Both the position numbers and the translations under genes were made by a program. Below are positions 8,861 to 17,339 of a stretch of DNA of 64,000 nt, one piece after another (positions within the stretch are counted from its first letter, which is position 1; each line of letters starts with the position of its first letter). The stretch is taken from NCBI GenBank assembly GCA_052035955.1, contig JBPOHD010000015.1:1-64000 (forward strand), read 5' to 3'. The DNA is from JAEUNJ01 sp052035955 (GTDB lineage: Bacteria; Pseudomonadota; Gammaproteobacteria; Burkholderiales; Rhodocyclaceae). The notes beneath the pieces were generated by a model, which did not search any database, had not been told where the DNA came from, and worked only from the letters and a program-made list of their open reading frames with translations.

Positions 8861-9856
8861 TTATCTCCCCGCCGCCTTCAGGGCGATGCCCGCCGCCACC
8901 GGGTCGGCTGCCACCTTCTCGCCATCGGCCAGGCCGGCCAGCACTTCGATCCCGCCTCCCGCCACGGCCTCGCCCAGGCGCACCTGGCGCATGCGCGGCT
9001 GTCCCTTGTCGTCGAGCACATAGACGGCCGCCACCTCGCCCCGGCGCACCACGGCCTTCGGCGGGACGGTCAGCTTCGGTGCCCGCCCGGTGACGAAATG
9101 GACCCGCACGAACATCCCGGGAACCACCTGCTTCAGGTCATCGGGCAGATAGACCCGGGCGGTGCCGGTATGGGTGCGGGCATCGACGGTGGGAAGGATC
9201 TCGACCTTCGCGGCATCGACCCAGAGCCCCAGTTCCGGGAATTCGAGGCGGGCTTTCGGACTGCCGCGCAATTCGGCCATCTTGTACTGGGGAATGCTGG
9301 CGATGGCGCGCAGGCCCTTGGGATCGAAGACCGTGACCAGGGGCTTGCCGGGAGACGCCATTTCCCCCAGTTCCGCGTGCCGCTGGGCGACGACGCCGCT
9401 GATCGGCGCCGACACGGTGGCGTGGGAGAGTCCGGCGCCGCTGGCCGAGGTGGCGGCCCGGGCCGCCTTCAGGTCCGCATCCGCCTTGTCGAGGGCCGCG
9501 GCGCTGACGAACTTCTTCGCATGCAGATCCCGCGTCCGGTTGAAGCTGGCTTCGGCCTGTGCCAGATTCGCCTTGGCTGCGGCCAGGTTCTCGGCCGCCT
9601 CCCGGGCGTCGATGCGCATCAGGACCTGTCCCTGCCGGACCGCCTGCCCGGCTTCGGCCTTGACGTCGAGGACGCGGCCGGCGACCTGGGCGGCCACCGT
9701 CGCCTGGCGGACGGCTTCCAGGGTCGCCTCCGCGGCGTAGGTCAGGTCGACGTCCTTGCGGGCTACGGCGATGGACCCGCCGGTGGCAGGCTCGACGGCA
9801 ATGACGTCCAGTATTGGAAATGCGGCCAGAAGGACAAGAAGGGACAGGCGTCTCAT
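8861..9856 (-). CDS. RND/HlyD-family periplasmic adaptor (membrane fusion protein)
   Basis: The N-terminus is a signal peptide (MRRLSLLVLLAAFPIL). A lipoyl half-motif (ATVAAQVAGRVLDVKAEAG), an alpha-hairpin, the second lipoyl half (ATVSAPISGVVAQRHAELGE) and a beta-barrel region follow, which is the standard order for the adaptor linking an RND pump to an outer-membrane channel. A longer reading starts at 9901, but that ATG lies between the -10 box and the predicted transcript start, so I prefer the ATG at 9856, which begins exactly at the signal peptide. It is the first gene of the operon with the SQR-like, RND and DUF2892 genes. Confidence 0.9.
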   Translation of the reverse strand: MRRLSLLVLLAAFPILDVIAVEPATGGSIAVARKDVDLTYAAEATLEAVRQATVAAQVAGRVLDVKAEAGQAVRQGQVLMRIDAREAAENLAAAKANLAQAEASFNRTRDLHAKKFVSAAALDKADADLKAARAATSASGAGLSHATVSAPISGVVAQRHAELGEMASPGKPLVTVFDPKGLRAIASIPQYKMAELRGSPKARLEFPELGLWVDAAKVEILPTVDARTHTGTARVYLPDDLKQVVPGMFVRVHFVTGRAPKLTVPPKAVVRRGEVAAVYVLDDKGQPRMRQVRLGEAVAGGGIEVLAGLADGEKVAADPVAAGIALKAAGR

Positions 9857-9902
9857 GGGGCGTCGGGTCACGATGGTCGGTTGCGGCGTCGAGAAGTTCA
9901 TA

Positions 9903-9932
9903 AGTATATGCTTATATACCTTCCGTTTTCAA
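9903..9932 (-). promoter_or_regulatory. Sigma70-type promoter of the adaptor-SQR-RND operon
   Basis: On the minus strand TTGAAA (9932-9927) is followed after 18 bases by TATACT (9908-9903). Transcription would begin near 9896, about 40 bases before the preferred adaptor ATG. Confidence 0.65.
9904..9919. promoter_or_regulatory. Palindromic operator candidate overlapping the -10 box
   Basis: GTATAT-GCTT-ATATAC is a perfect inverted repeat with 6-bp arms and a 4-base centre. A second, offset one, ATAAG-N6-CTTAT, covers 9900-9915. The AT-rich palindrome stands out in this GC-rich DNA and would block the -10 element if bound. ArsR-family sulfide sensors (BigR/SqrR type) bind AT-rich palindromes over promoters of sulfide-oxidation genes, so such a regulator is a plausible, unproven binder. 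No regulator gene is adjacent. Confidence 0.55.
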
Positions 9933-9983
9933 GTCCCGGGGGACTTTCTGTCCTGCGCCGGGCGTTTCGGCACGGGACGGCCG

Positions 9984-10343
9984 TCAGGCCGAGAGGGCGA
10001 AATCGGCCATGGATGCGATGACCGCCGGCGCCTCGCCGACGCAGGCCGAGATCTCGATGGCCAGTCCCGGATGCCGGTCCATCGCATGGGCCGCCATCTG
10101 GGGCAGGTCCTTCTGCACGTGGCGGCCGGGGGCCATGAAGACGGGAACGATCACGATGCGCGTCGCCCCCCGCCCGGCCAGGCAGTCGATGGATTCGTCC
10201 AGGGACGGCCGCATCAATTCGAGGAAGCCGAGTTCCACGGGCAGACCGGGATCCCGTTCCAGCATGGCCTCCCGGATGCGGTGGAAAGGCTCGGCCCACT
10301 CGGGGTTCCGGGCGCCGTGGCCGAACAGGATGCAGGCCTTCAT
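9984..10343 (-). CDS. CbiX-type sirohydrochlorin chelatase family protein
   Basis: This 119-residue single-domain protein matches short CbiX proteins. It has FGHGARNPEW at the N-terminus with the catalytic His and a second motif VPVFMAPGRHVQKDLP with another His, the two metal-site histidines of the class II chelatases. Short CbiX proteins insert cobalt or iron into sirohydrochlorin for cobalamin, siroheme or haem d1; which metal cannot be read here. The ATG overlaps the MFS gene's TGA (ATGA) and a GGAAG sequence precedes it. No other tetrapyrrole genes are nearby. Confidence 0.85.
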   Translation of the reverse strand: MKACILFGHGARNPEWAEPFHRIREAMLERDPGLPVELGFLELMRPSLDESIDCLAGRGATRIVIVPVFMAPGRHVQKDLPQMAAHAMDRHPGLAIEISACVGEAPAVIASMADFALSA

Positions 10344-11626
10344 CGCTTCCTCACCTCCTCCCAGATGTTGCGGCAACGGGTCTCCCGGATCAGCAGGCTG
10401 CAACACCAGCCGAGCAGCGCGGACGTCCCCATGAGCAGGAATCCGGTATGGAAGTCCGCCGCCGAGTAGATGCGCACCCCCTCCCGCACGGTCCCGTCCC
10501 AGGTGCGCTCCATGGCCCAGCCGACCAGGGGCTGCATGATCGCCGGGCCCAGGAAGACGCCGACGTTCACCACGCTGGTCGCCATGCCCGACAGGGCGGG
10601 CGGATTGACTTCCTTGGCGCAGGCCCAGGTGAGGGTCAGCCCGGCCGTGGCCAGGCCCATCAGGGCGCAGAGCAGATAGGTGCCTCCCGGCGGCAGGGCG
10701 GCGCCGGACAGCCAGATGCCCCAGCCGGCCACATGGACGGCCGAAACCCCCACCACCAGGGGCTTGCGGCGCCCGATGCGGTCCGAGGTGCGGCCCCAGA
10801 GCGCACTGCCGATGGCAAAGCCGAGGAAATAGAGGCTCACGTGGTTCGAGGCGGAGGCCCGAGACATGCCATGGATCTGCGTCAGGTAGGGCACGGCCCA
10901 TAGCCCGGCGAAGGAAAAGAAGGCTCCGGAGAGACCCACGTTGGCGAAGAAGCCCGGCCAGGTCGCCCGATTGGTCAGCACCTGGCCGAGGCCGCGCAGC
11001 CAGACCGTGCGATCGACCTTGCCCGCCGGGAGTTCGTTGACCAGTTGCCGGCAGGCGAAGGCGATGAGGATGGAGACGACCCCCACGGCCACGAAGACAT
11101 GCCGCCAGGAAGCCGCCTGGCTGGCCCAGGCCAGCGGCGCCCCGGCCAGGATGGAGCCGAAGTTGCCGATCATCATGGCCAGGCCCGTCAGGGTCGCGAA
11201 ACGCTTCTCCTCGAAGCCGACGGCGATCAGCTTCAGCATGGCGATGAAGACGACGGAGACCCCCAGGCCGACAAGGGTGCGGCCGACGAAGGCCAGCAGG
11301 AAGGTGGGCGCCAGGGCGAAGAGCAGGCTGCCGCCGCCGGCCAGCAGGCCGCCCCAGAACAGGATGCGGCGCGGACCCAGGGTATCGGCCAGGACGCCGG
11401 TCGGCACCTGCATCAGGGTGTAGACGTAGAAATAGGTCGCCGCCAGGCTGCCCAGCTGGGCGCCGCCGATGGAGAAGGCGGCCTGGAGGTCGGCGGCGAT
11501 GGCCCCCGGGGCCACCCGATGGAAGAAGGACAGCAGGAAGGCGCCGACGGCGAGGGCGAGGCCCAGGTTGCGGGCGCGGAGGGCTTCGGCGGTGACGGGA
11601 ACCATGGACGGGAGGGGGCCCGGCAA
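10340..11626 (-). CDS. Major facilitator superfamily transporter
   Basis: About 428 residues with twelve predicted membrane helices in two halves. The MFS loop signature follows helix 2 (ADTLGPRRILFWGG) and its repeat is in the second half (RTSDRIGRRKPL). The substrate is not evident; the sequence resembles the general sugar-phosphate/anion permease group. The longest reading starts at TTG, while the ATG seven codons later (11605) is the likelier start. Translational coupling to the CbiX gene hints at a shared role such as metal or precursor transport, which is a guess. Confidence 0.85.
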   Translation of the reverse strand: MPGPLPSMVPVTAEALRARNLGLALAVGAFLLSFFHRVAPGAIAADLQAAFSIGGAQLGSLAATYFYVYTLMQVPTGVLADTLGPRRILFWGGLLAGGGSLLFALAPTFLLAFVGRTLVGLGVSVVFIAMLKLIAVGFEEKRFATLTGLAMMIGNFGSILAGAPLAWASQAASWRHVFVAVGVVSILIAFACRQLVNELPAGKVDRTVWLRGLGQVLTNRATWPGFFANVGLSGAFFSFAGLWAVPYLTQIHGMSRASASNHVSLYFLGFAIGSALWGRTSDRIGRRKPLVVGVSAVHVAGWGIWLSGAALPPGGTYLLCALMGLATAGLTLTWACAKEVNPPALSGMATSVVNVGVFLGPAIMQPLVGWAMERTWDGTVREGVRIYSAADFHTGFLLMGTSALLGWCCSLLIRETRCRNIWEEVRKR

Positions 11627-11702
11627 AGGGGAACCCGGATGCTAACCGGAGCCGGGGGGCCGGGCAAGGAAGACCGGTCGGCCGGTTCCGTGCCCCGTCG
11701 GG

Positions 11703-13175
11703 TCAGTGCTGCGCGGCTCGCCGCAGCAGCCAGGTCAGCATCGGCGGCGTGACCAGGGTGGTGAGGATCACCATGATCACGATGACCGAGAACAGGGTGT
11801 CGGACACCACGCCCAGTTGCCGGCCGACGGTGGCGAAGATCAGGCCCACCTCGCCGCGCGGCACCATGCCCCAGCCGACGACCCAGCCGCCCTCCTTGCG
11901 GGCGAACAGGCCGGCGACCAGCTTGCCGCCGATGGCCGCCGCCGTCAGCGCCAGGGCCATGGCCACCACCGCCGGATCGCCCAGGGTGCGCAGGTCCACC
12001 TGCATGCCGGTGAGGACGAAGAAGACCGGGACGAAGAAATAGCCGATGGGCTCGATCATGTGCTCGTGCTGGTGGCCCGCGTGGCGCAGCAGCACGGGTC
12101 GCAGCTTGTCGGCCAGCCCGGGCTCGCCGGCCGGAAGCAGGGGCTCGATCTCGCGCACGATGGCCGGCCGCTCGAAGTCCTTGAGGAAGACGGGCTCGAA
12201 GAGCAGGCCGGCGGCGAAGGCGCCGATGATGGGAGCGAGGCCGATGGCGTGGGCCAGCCAGGCCAGGGCCAGGCCGGTGGCCAGCACCTGGGCGAAGAGC
12301 ATGGACGGGCCGGCGTCGAGGCGGGCCAGCCAGCGGCTGGAATGGGGCGCCACCCGGCGGCCCAGCCAGATGCTGCCGGCCAGGAAGAGGACGGCCTCGG
12401 CAATGATCCAGGCGACCTGGCCGGCGCTGACGCTGCCCACCTGGACCAGGCTGGAGACGACGGCGAGGATGACCAGGCCCAGCACGTCGTCGATGACGGC
12501 CGCCCCGAGGACGACCCGGGCGGCCGGCGAACCGAGGCAGCCCAGGTCCCGGAAAACCCGCCCGGTGATGCCGACCGACGTGGCGGCCAGGGTCGCACCC
12601 AGGAAGAGATAGGTGTTCTGTCCCTGCCCGGGCAGCAGCAGCGGGCCGACCAGGACCGCCCCGAGCAGGAAGGGGACGGCGATGCCCACCGTCCCCACCA
12701 GGGCGGCCTTGCCGCCGACGCGAATCAGGTCGGCGAGGCGGGTTTCCAGGCCGATCTGCAGCAGCAGCACGATCACCCCCAGTTCGGCGAGGAAGGCGAC
12801 GATGGGATCCCGGGGGATGCCGTCGAAGTACTGGAGGCCGATCAGGGAGAGGTTGCCGAGCAGGACGCCGAGGAGCAGTTCGCCGAGCACGGCCGGGAAG
12901 CCGAGGCGGCCCGCCAGGGGCGAGAACAGGCGGGCGGCCATGAGGATGATGGCCAGCCAGAGCAGGTTTTCGCCGACTGCCCCGGCGCCGGCCGCGACGG
13001 CAGGTCCGGAGACCGCCAGCAGCGTCGCCGCGGCGAGGAACGGGAGGGCCAGGCGCGGCGGGCGGGAGGCCGAAGCGGCGGGCCGTCCGCCCCCCTCGGC
13101 AAGACATCGGTTCGCCCCGGGACTTCCTGGCCCCTCCGGGGGCGGAATCCGCGCGGCGGATTCCGGTGGGCTCAT
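11703..13175 (-). CDS. CPA2-family cation:proton antiporter, no nucleotide-binding domain
   Basis: This 490-residue protein has a long N-terminal extension, a signal-like hydrophobic segment near residues 38-60, and a dozen helices. The Na+/H+ exchanger core includes LAELGVIVLLLQIGLETRL, AAVIDDVLGLVILA (the paired acidic residues of the ion site) and WGMVPRGEVGLIFA. It ends without a TrkA-N domain, unlike the second CPA2 protein at 15600. The ATG overlaps the TGA of the small periplasmic protein gene (ATGA). It probably exchanges Na+ or K+ for protons; ion choice cannot be inferred. Confidence 0.88.
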   Translation of the reverse strand: MSPPESAARIPPPEGPGSPGANRCLAEGGGRPAASASRPPRLALPFLAAATLLAVSGPAVAAGAGAVGENLLWLAIILMAARLFSPLAGRLGFPAVLGELLLGVLLGNLSLIGLQYFDGIPRDPIVAFLAELGVIVLLLQIGLETRLADLIRVGGKAALVGTVGIAVPFLLGAVLVGPLLLPGQGQNTYLFLGATLAATSVGITGRVFRDLGCLGSPAARVVLGAAVIDDVLGLVILAVVSSLVQVGSVSAGQVAWIIAEAVLFLAGSIWLGRRVAPHSSRWLARLDAGPSMLFAQVLATGLALAWLAHAIGLAPIIGAFAAGLLFEPVFLKDFERPAIVREIEPLLPAGEPGLADKLRPVLLRHAGHQHEHMIEPIGYFFVPVFFVLTGMQVDLRTLGDPAVVAMALALTAAAIGGKLVAGLFARKEGGWVVGWGMVPRGEVGLIFATVGRQLGVVSDTLFSVIVIMVILTTLVTPPMLTWLLRRAAQH

Positions 13176-13582
13176 CGGCCGCCCATGGCCGCCAGGGCCT
13201 CGGCGTGGCTGCGGCCGGGGGCGTTGCGGCGGGCCGTCACGTAGTCGCGAAAGGTGTCCTGCATGGGCGTGCCGGGCCTGGCATGGCGCACCAGGACGTC
13301 GAGCAGTTCGCCGGGCGTGGCCTTGCTGCGGGTGACGTCGAAGACGTGGCGGGCCGTACGCACGCAGGCGGCGGCGATCACGTCCTCGCCCTCGCCGGTG
13401 ATCCTGGCCACCTGGGCCAGTTGCCCCTGGAAGCGCGCGACGCGCGGGTCCCCGGCCGCCACCTCCTGGCCCGCCTCGTAGGCGGCCAACCGCCGTGCGG
13501 GTTCGTCCAGGGGCGCGTCGGCCAAGGCCCGCGGCACCGGGAGTACGAAGGCCAGCAACAGCGCGGCGGCGCGAATCTTCAT
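13172..13582 (-). CDS. Hypothetical periplasmic protein
   Basis: I do not recognise this 136-residue protein. It has a clear signal peptide (about residues 1-22, cleavage after ALA-DA) and a mostly helical, charged mature part with one Cys (VIAAACVRTARHVFDVTR). It lies 12 bases after the NhaD-like gene stop and its own stop overlaps the next antiporter's start, so all three are one transcription unit. The position suggests an accessory role in cation exchange or envelope stress, which is inference only. Confidence 0.75.
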   Translation of the reverse strand: MKIRAAALLLAFVLPVPRALADAPLDEPARRLAAYEAGQEVAAGDPRVARFQGQLAQVARITGEGEDVIAAACVRTARHVFDVTRSKATPGELLDVLVRHARPGTPMQDTFRDYVTARRNAPGRSHAEALAAMGGR

Positions 13583-13594
13583 GGCCAGGACTCC

Positions 13595-14938
13595 TCAGTG
13601 CGGGGCGGCGGGCGCCGTCTGGACGGCTCCCGGTTGCGCCGGAACGTTCTTGTTCAGCGGCTCCGGGTGCCAGCCCAGGATGGCCACCATGCAGAGGAAG
13701 CTGATTACGTAGGCCAGCGCGACGTGCCAGCCGTGGCGCAACCACTGGCCCACCGACTTGGCCTCCGGGTACATGTTGGACAGGGCGACGCCGGCCGAGG
13801 AGCCGAACCAGATCATGGAGCCGCCGAAGCCGACGGCGTAGGCCAGGAAGCCCCAGTCGTAGCCGTCCTGGCGGATGGCCAGGGCGGTGAGCGGGATGTT
13901 GTCGAAGACGGCGGAAATGAAGCCGAGGCCGAAGGCGGTCTGCCAGGAGGCGGCGGGGAGCTTCTCGACCGGCATCATGGAGGCGCAAGTGACCAGGGAA
14001 AGCAGGAAGATGGTGCCCTTGAGGGATTCGCCAAGAACCTCCCAATCATGGCGCCGCACCGGGATGGTGACCAGGATGGCGGCCCAGACGGCGACGCCGA
14101 TGAAGGGGAAAGCATCGCTGACGGCGGCGTAGTGGGTATTCACCACGATATTGGTGACCATGGCGAAGACCAGAATCAGGGCGACGACGAAGATCCGGCC
14201 CCAGTCGACCCGGGTGTGGGCATGGGCGCCCTTGAGGATGGGCGAATGGGCATGCTGCTGCTTGGCGGCGATGACGCCGAAGATGGCCAGCGCGATCAGC
14301 GAGGGAATGAAGGCCTCGAAGACCTGCCCGGGCTTGACGCCGGCGATCCACATCATGGTGGTGGTGGTGTCGCCGACGACGGAGAAGGCGCCGCCGGCGT
14401 TGGAGGCGGCGACGATGGCGGCGAGGTAGCCGATATGCACCTTGGCCTTGAAGAGCTGGTGGGCCATGGCACCGCCGATCAGGGCGGCGGCGATGTTGTC
14501 GAGGAAGCTGGAAATGATCCAGACCATGGCCAGCATGACGAAGGCGCCCTTCCAGTCATCGGGCAGGAAGCGGGGCAGGATCACCGGCACGTGGCTTTTC
14601 TCGAAGTGTCGGGCCAGGATGGCGAAACCCATCAGCAGGCAGAACAGGTTGGCCAGGGTCACCCATTCGTGGCCGAAGTGGCCGGCCAGGCCGGCGAAGC
14701 CGTCGCCGGTCTTGAACCCGGTGAAGGCGAGCTTGTAGAGGGTTACCGCCGCCAGGCCCGAGAGGGCGACGTAGAAGGTCTGGTTGTGGAACAGGGCGAC
14801 CCCCAGCAGGGTCAGGGCGAACAGGATGAACTCGATGGGGATGCCGGCCACCGACGGCCCTTCGGCCGCGAAGGCAGCCGCCTGGACGAGGAGGAGGGCG
14901 GAACCGAGGACGAGCCGGCGGGCAAGGAAGGAGGCCAT
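13595..14938 (-). CDS. NhaD-type sodium:proton antiporter
   Basis: About 447 residues with a signal-like first segment (ARRLVLGSALLLVQAAAFA) and roughly a dozen helices of the ArsB/NhaD ion-transporter superfamily. Typical stretches are IISSFLDNIAAALIGGAMA, ASNAGGAFSVVGDTTTTMMW and FISAVFDNIPLTALAI. The two half-repeats each carry a DNI/DNIP acidic-Asn motif in the ion site. NhaD proteins export Na+ or Li+ in exchange for protons. An upstream in-frame ATG (14974) gives a 12-residue extension; I prefer 14938, which has AGGA about 10 bases before it and starts at the membrane segment. It is the first gene of a three-gene operon. Confidence 0.88.
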   Translation of the reverse strand: MASFLARRLVLGSALLLVQAAAFAAEGPSVAGIPIEFILFALTLLGVALFHNQTFYVALSGLAAVTLYKLAFTGFKTGDGFAGLAGHFGHEWVTLANLFCLLMGFAILARHFEKSHVPVILPRFLPDDWKGAFVMLAMVWIISSFLDNIAAALIGGAMAHQLFKAKVHIGYLAAIVAASNAGGAFSVVGDTTTTMMWIAGVKPGQVFEAFIPSLIALAIFGVIAAKQQHAHSPILKGAHAHTRVDWGRIFVVALILVFAMVTNIVVNTHYAAVSDAFPFIGVAVWAAILVTIPVRRHDWEVLGESLKGTIFLLSLVTCASMMPVEKLPAASWQTAFGLGFISAVFDNIPLTALAIRQDGYDWGFLAYAVGFGGSMIWFGSSAGVALSNMYPEAKSVGQWLRHGWHVALAYVISFLCMVAILGWHPEPLNKNVPAQPGAVQTAPAAPH

Positions 14939-15040
14939 TTTCGGATTTCCTACGGAGGAGGCAGAATTGTCCATTGTAGCAATGCCCCTGGCGCCGAACC
15001 CCTACCCGGATGGGGGATAATCGCGCCATAAGGAGAGTCC

Positions 15041-15562
15041 ATGAAACCTTTGCCAATGTCATTTTCCGACCTGCTTCCCGCCCTCGCCGGGCGGTTCCTG
15101 GCCGCCGCGATGATCCTGGCGGCGGACGGCGCGGCGGCCCAGGAGGGCCCGCCGCTCTCCCGCGGGCAGACCCTCTACCTGCCGATCTATTCCCACGTGT
15201 ACCACGGCAACCTGGACCGCAAGGGCCAGCCGGACAAGGTGCTGCTCTCGGCCCTGGTGAGCATCCGCAACACGGACCCGAAACGCTCGATGAAGCTGAC
15301 CTCGGCCCGCTACTACAACACCGACGGCAAGCTGCTGCGGGAGTTCGTCCCCGCCCCGCGCCCCATCGGACCCTTCGGCACGGTGGAGCTTTTCGTCGAG
15401 CGCCACGACGAGTCCGGCGGTTCCGGCGCCAACTTCATGATCGCCTGGGAGGGCGAGGCGCCGATGAACCCGCCCCTGGTGGAGGCCATCCACGCCTTCA
15501 TCGACGGGGCCCGGTCGGCCTTCATGACCACCCTGGGCCAGCCCGTGAGGACGGGCGAATGA
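15041..15562 (+). CDS. DUF3124 protein, exported
   Basis: This 173-residue protein has an N-terminal hydrophobic export signal ending near AAAQEG. The DUF3124 core contains LSRGQTLYLPIYSHVYHG, VSIRNTD and SARYYNTDGKLL. The family has no established biochemical role. AAGGAGAG lies 6 bases before the ATG, and a GATAAT hexamer about 20 bases upstream may be a -10 element, without a convincing -35. It is transcribed away from the NhaD unit and is 37 bases before a KefB-like antiporter, so it probably shares that operon. Confidence 0.85.
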   Translation: MKPLPMSFSDLLPALAGRFLAAAMILAADGAAAQEGPPLSRGQTLYLPIYSHVYHGNLDRKGQPDKVLLSALVSIRNTDPKRSMKLTSARYYNTDGKLLREFVPAPRPIGPFGTVELFVERHDESGGSGANFMIAWEGEAPMNPPLVEAIHAFIDGARSAFMTTLGQPVRTGE

Positions 15563-15599
15563 GGCGGACGGGGAACGCGGCGACGGGGTCCGGGGGCCG

Positions 15600-17336
15600 A
15601 TGCACCTGAACCTGCTGTCCCTGCTGCTGCTGCTTTCCGCCAGCGTCGGCGCCGTGGCCGTGGCGCGGCGCTTCGGCTTCCCTTCGGTATTGGCTTATCT
15701 CGCCGTCGGGGTGGTCCTCGGGCCCCATGGCATCGGGTCCCTGTCGGACAGCGAGGAAGTCGAGGGCGTCGCCGAGTTCGGCGTCGTCTTCCTGATGTTC
15801 TCCATCGGGCTGGAGTTCAGCCTGTCGCGCCTGAAGGCCATGCGTACCCTGGTCTTCGGCTATGGCGCCGCCCAGATGGCGGCCACGGCCATGGGCACCG
15901 GCCTGATGACCATCTGGTTCTATGGCCAGAACTGGAGCGCCGGCCTGGCGGTCGGCCTGGCGGTCGCCATGTCGTCCACGGCCATCGTCGCCCGCATGCT
16001 GTCGGAGCGCTTCGAACTGCATTCCCGCTCCGGGCGGCAGACCATGGGCGTGCTGCTTTTCCAGGACCTGGCCGTGGTGCCCTGCCTGATCCTGCTGCCC
16101 GCCCTGGCCAGGCCGGGCGGGGAACTGGCCGGCGCCCTGGCCGTGGCGGGCCTCCAGGCGGCGGTCATGCTGACGGTGCTGGTCTGGGTGGGCCAGCGGC
16201 TGATGCGCCGCCTCTACGACGAGGTGGCGCGCCTGCATTCGGAGGAACTGTTCGTCCTGACCACCCTGTGGATCGTGGTCGGACTGGCCCTGGCCACCGG
16301 TGCGGCGGGGCTTTCCGCGGCGCTGGGCGCCTTCGTCGGCGGCATGCTGATCTCCGAGACCGCCTATCGCCACCAGGTGGAAGCCGACGTGCGCCCCTTC
16401 CGGGACATCTTCATGGGGGTCTTCTTCGTCACCATCGGCATGCTCCTCGACCCGGTGTTCGTGGCGCGCAACTGGGCGGCCCTGCTCCTCGCGGTCAGCC
16501 TGCTGGTGGGCGGCAAGGGCCTGGTGGTGCTGCTCCTCACCATGGCCACCCGGACCCCCCTGCAAACGGGGATGCGCACGGCCGCGCAGCTGGCCCAGGC
16601 GGGCGAATTCGGCCTCGTGCTGATCGAACTGGCCTCCTCCCTGCGCCTCATCCCGACCGATGTCTTCCAGGTCACCATCGCCGCCATGCTGATCTCCATG
16701 TTCCTCGCCCCCTTCCTGATCGAGCGGGCCGCCCGCCTGTCCGGGGAGGTGGCGCGCAGCCGCTGGGCGCACCAGACCAAGGTCATCACTGACATCGCCG
16801 TCGGCAGCATGGGCCTGGAGGCGCACGTCCTCATCTGCGGCTACGGCCGGATGGGGGAGCGGGTGGGACAGTTCCTCGCCGCCGAGGGCATCCCCTACCT
16901 GGCCCTGGATACGGACCCGCAACGCATCCGGACGGCCGAGGCGCCCGGCGGCAAGGTGGTCTTCGGCAGCGCCGACCGGGTGGAGGTGCTCCAGGCAGCC
17001 GGCCTCTCCCGCGCCCGGGCGGTGGTGATCGCCTATCCCGACCTGCATTCGGCGGAACGGGCCCTGCGCACCATCCGCGCCCGCAACCAGAAGGTTCCGG
17101 TCATCGTCCGGGCCAGCGACGACAGCGCACTCGGACGCCTGATGAAGGCGGGGGCCACGGAGGTGATCCCCGAGGTGCTGGAAGGCGGCCTGATGCTGGC
17201 GGCCGAGACCCTGGCCCAGATGGGAATCCCCGTCGAACAGGCGGTGGCCCGGGTGCGCGCGGTGCGCGCCGAACGTTACGCTTCCCTGCGCGACTACTAC
17301 CGGGGTGAAGCCCCCGCGGACGAAGGCGAGCGCTGA
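15600..17336 (+). CDS. KefB/YbaL-like cation:proton antiporter with TrkA-N domain
   Basis: This 578-residue protein has an N-terminal Na+/H+ exchanger domain of about 12 helices (FGVVFLMFSIGLEFSLSRL, LLFQDLAVVPCLIL, AQLAQAGEFGLVLIEL). After about residue 405 comes a Rossmann RCK/TrkA-N domain (ICGYGRMGERVGQFLA, GxGxxG near 414) that binds NAD(H) or nucleotide and gates the channel. This is the Kef/YbaL architecture, implying K+/H+ exchange under nucleotide control. Motifs specific for glutathione gating were not checked. Only three bases separate its stop from the P-type ATPase start, so the two are co-translated. Confidence 0.92.
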   Translation: MHLNLLSLLLLLSASVGAVAVARRFGFPSVLAYLAVGVVLGPHGIGSLSDSEEVEGVAEFGVVFLMFSIGLEFSLSRLKAMRTLVFGYGAAQMAATAMGTGLMTIWFYGQNWSAGLAVGLAVAMSSTAIVARMLSERFELHSRSGRQTMGVLLFQDLAVVPCLILLPALARPGGELAGALAVAGLQAAVMLTVLVWVGQRLMRRLYDEVARLHSEELFVLTTLWIVVGLALATGAAGLSAALGAFVGGMLISETAYRHQVEADVRPFRDIFMGVFFVTIGMLLDPVFVARNWAALLLAVSLLVGGKGLVVLLLTMATRTPLQTGMRTAAQLAQAGEFGLVLIELASSLRLIPTDVFQVTIAAMLISMFLAPFLIERAARLSGEVARSRWAHQTKVITDIAVGSMGLEAHVLICGYGRMGERVGQFLAAEGIPYLALDTDPQRIRTAEAPGGKVVFGSADRVEVLQAAGLSRARAVVIAYPDLHSAERALRTIRARNQKVPVIVRASDDSALGRLMKAGATEVIPEVLEGGLMLAAETLAQMGIPVEQAVARVRAVRAERYASLRDYYRGEAPADEGER

Positions 17337-17339
17337 CCC

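Noticed and set aside
14972..14984. CATTG-TAG-CAATG inverted repeat before the NhaD-like gene
   Set aside because: Five-base arms are expected by chance, and no promoter elements align with it.
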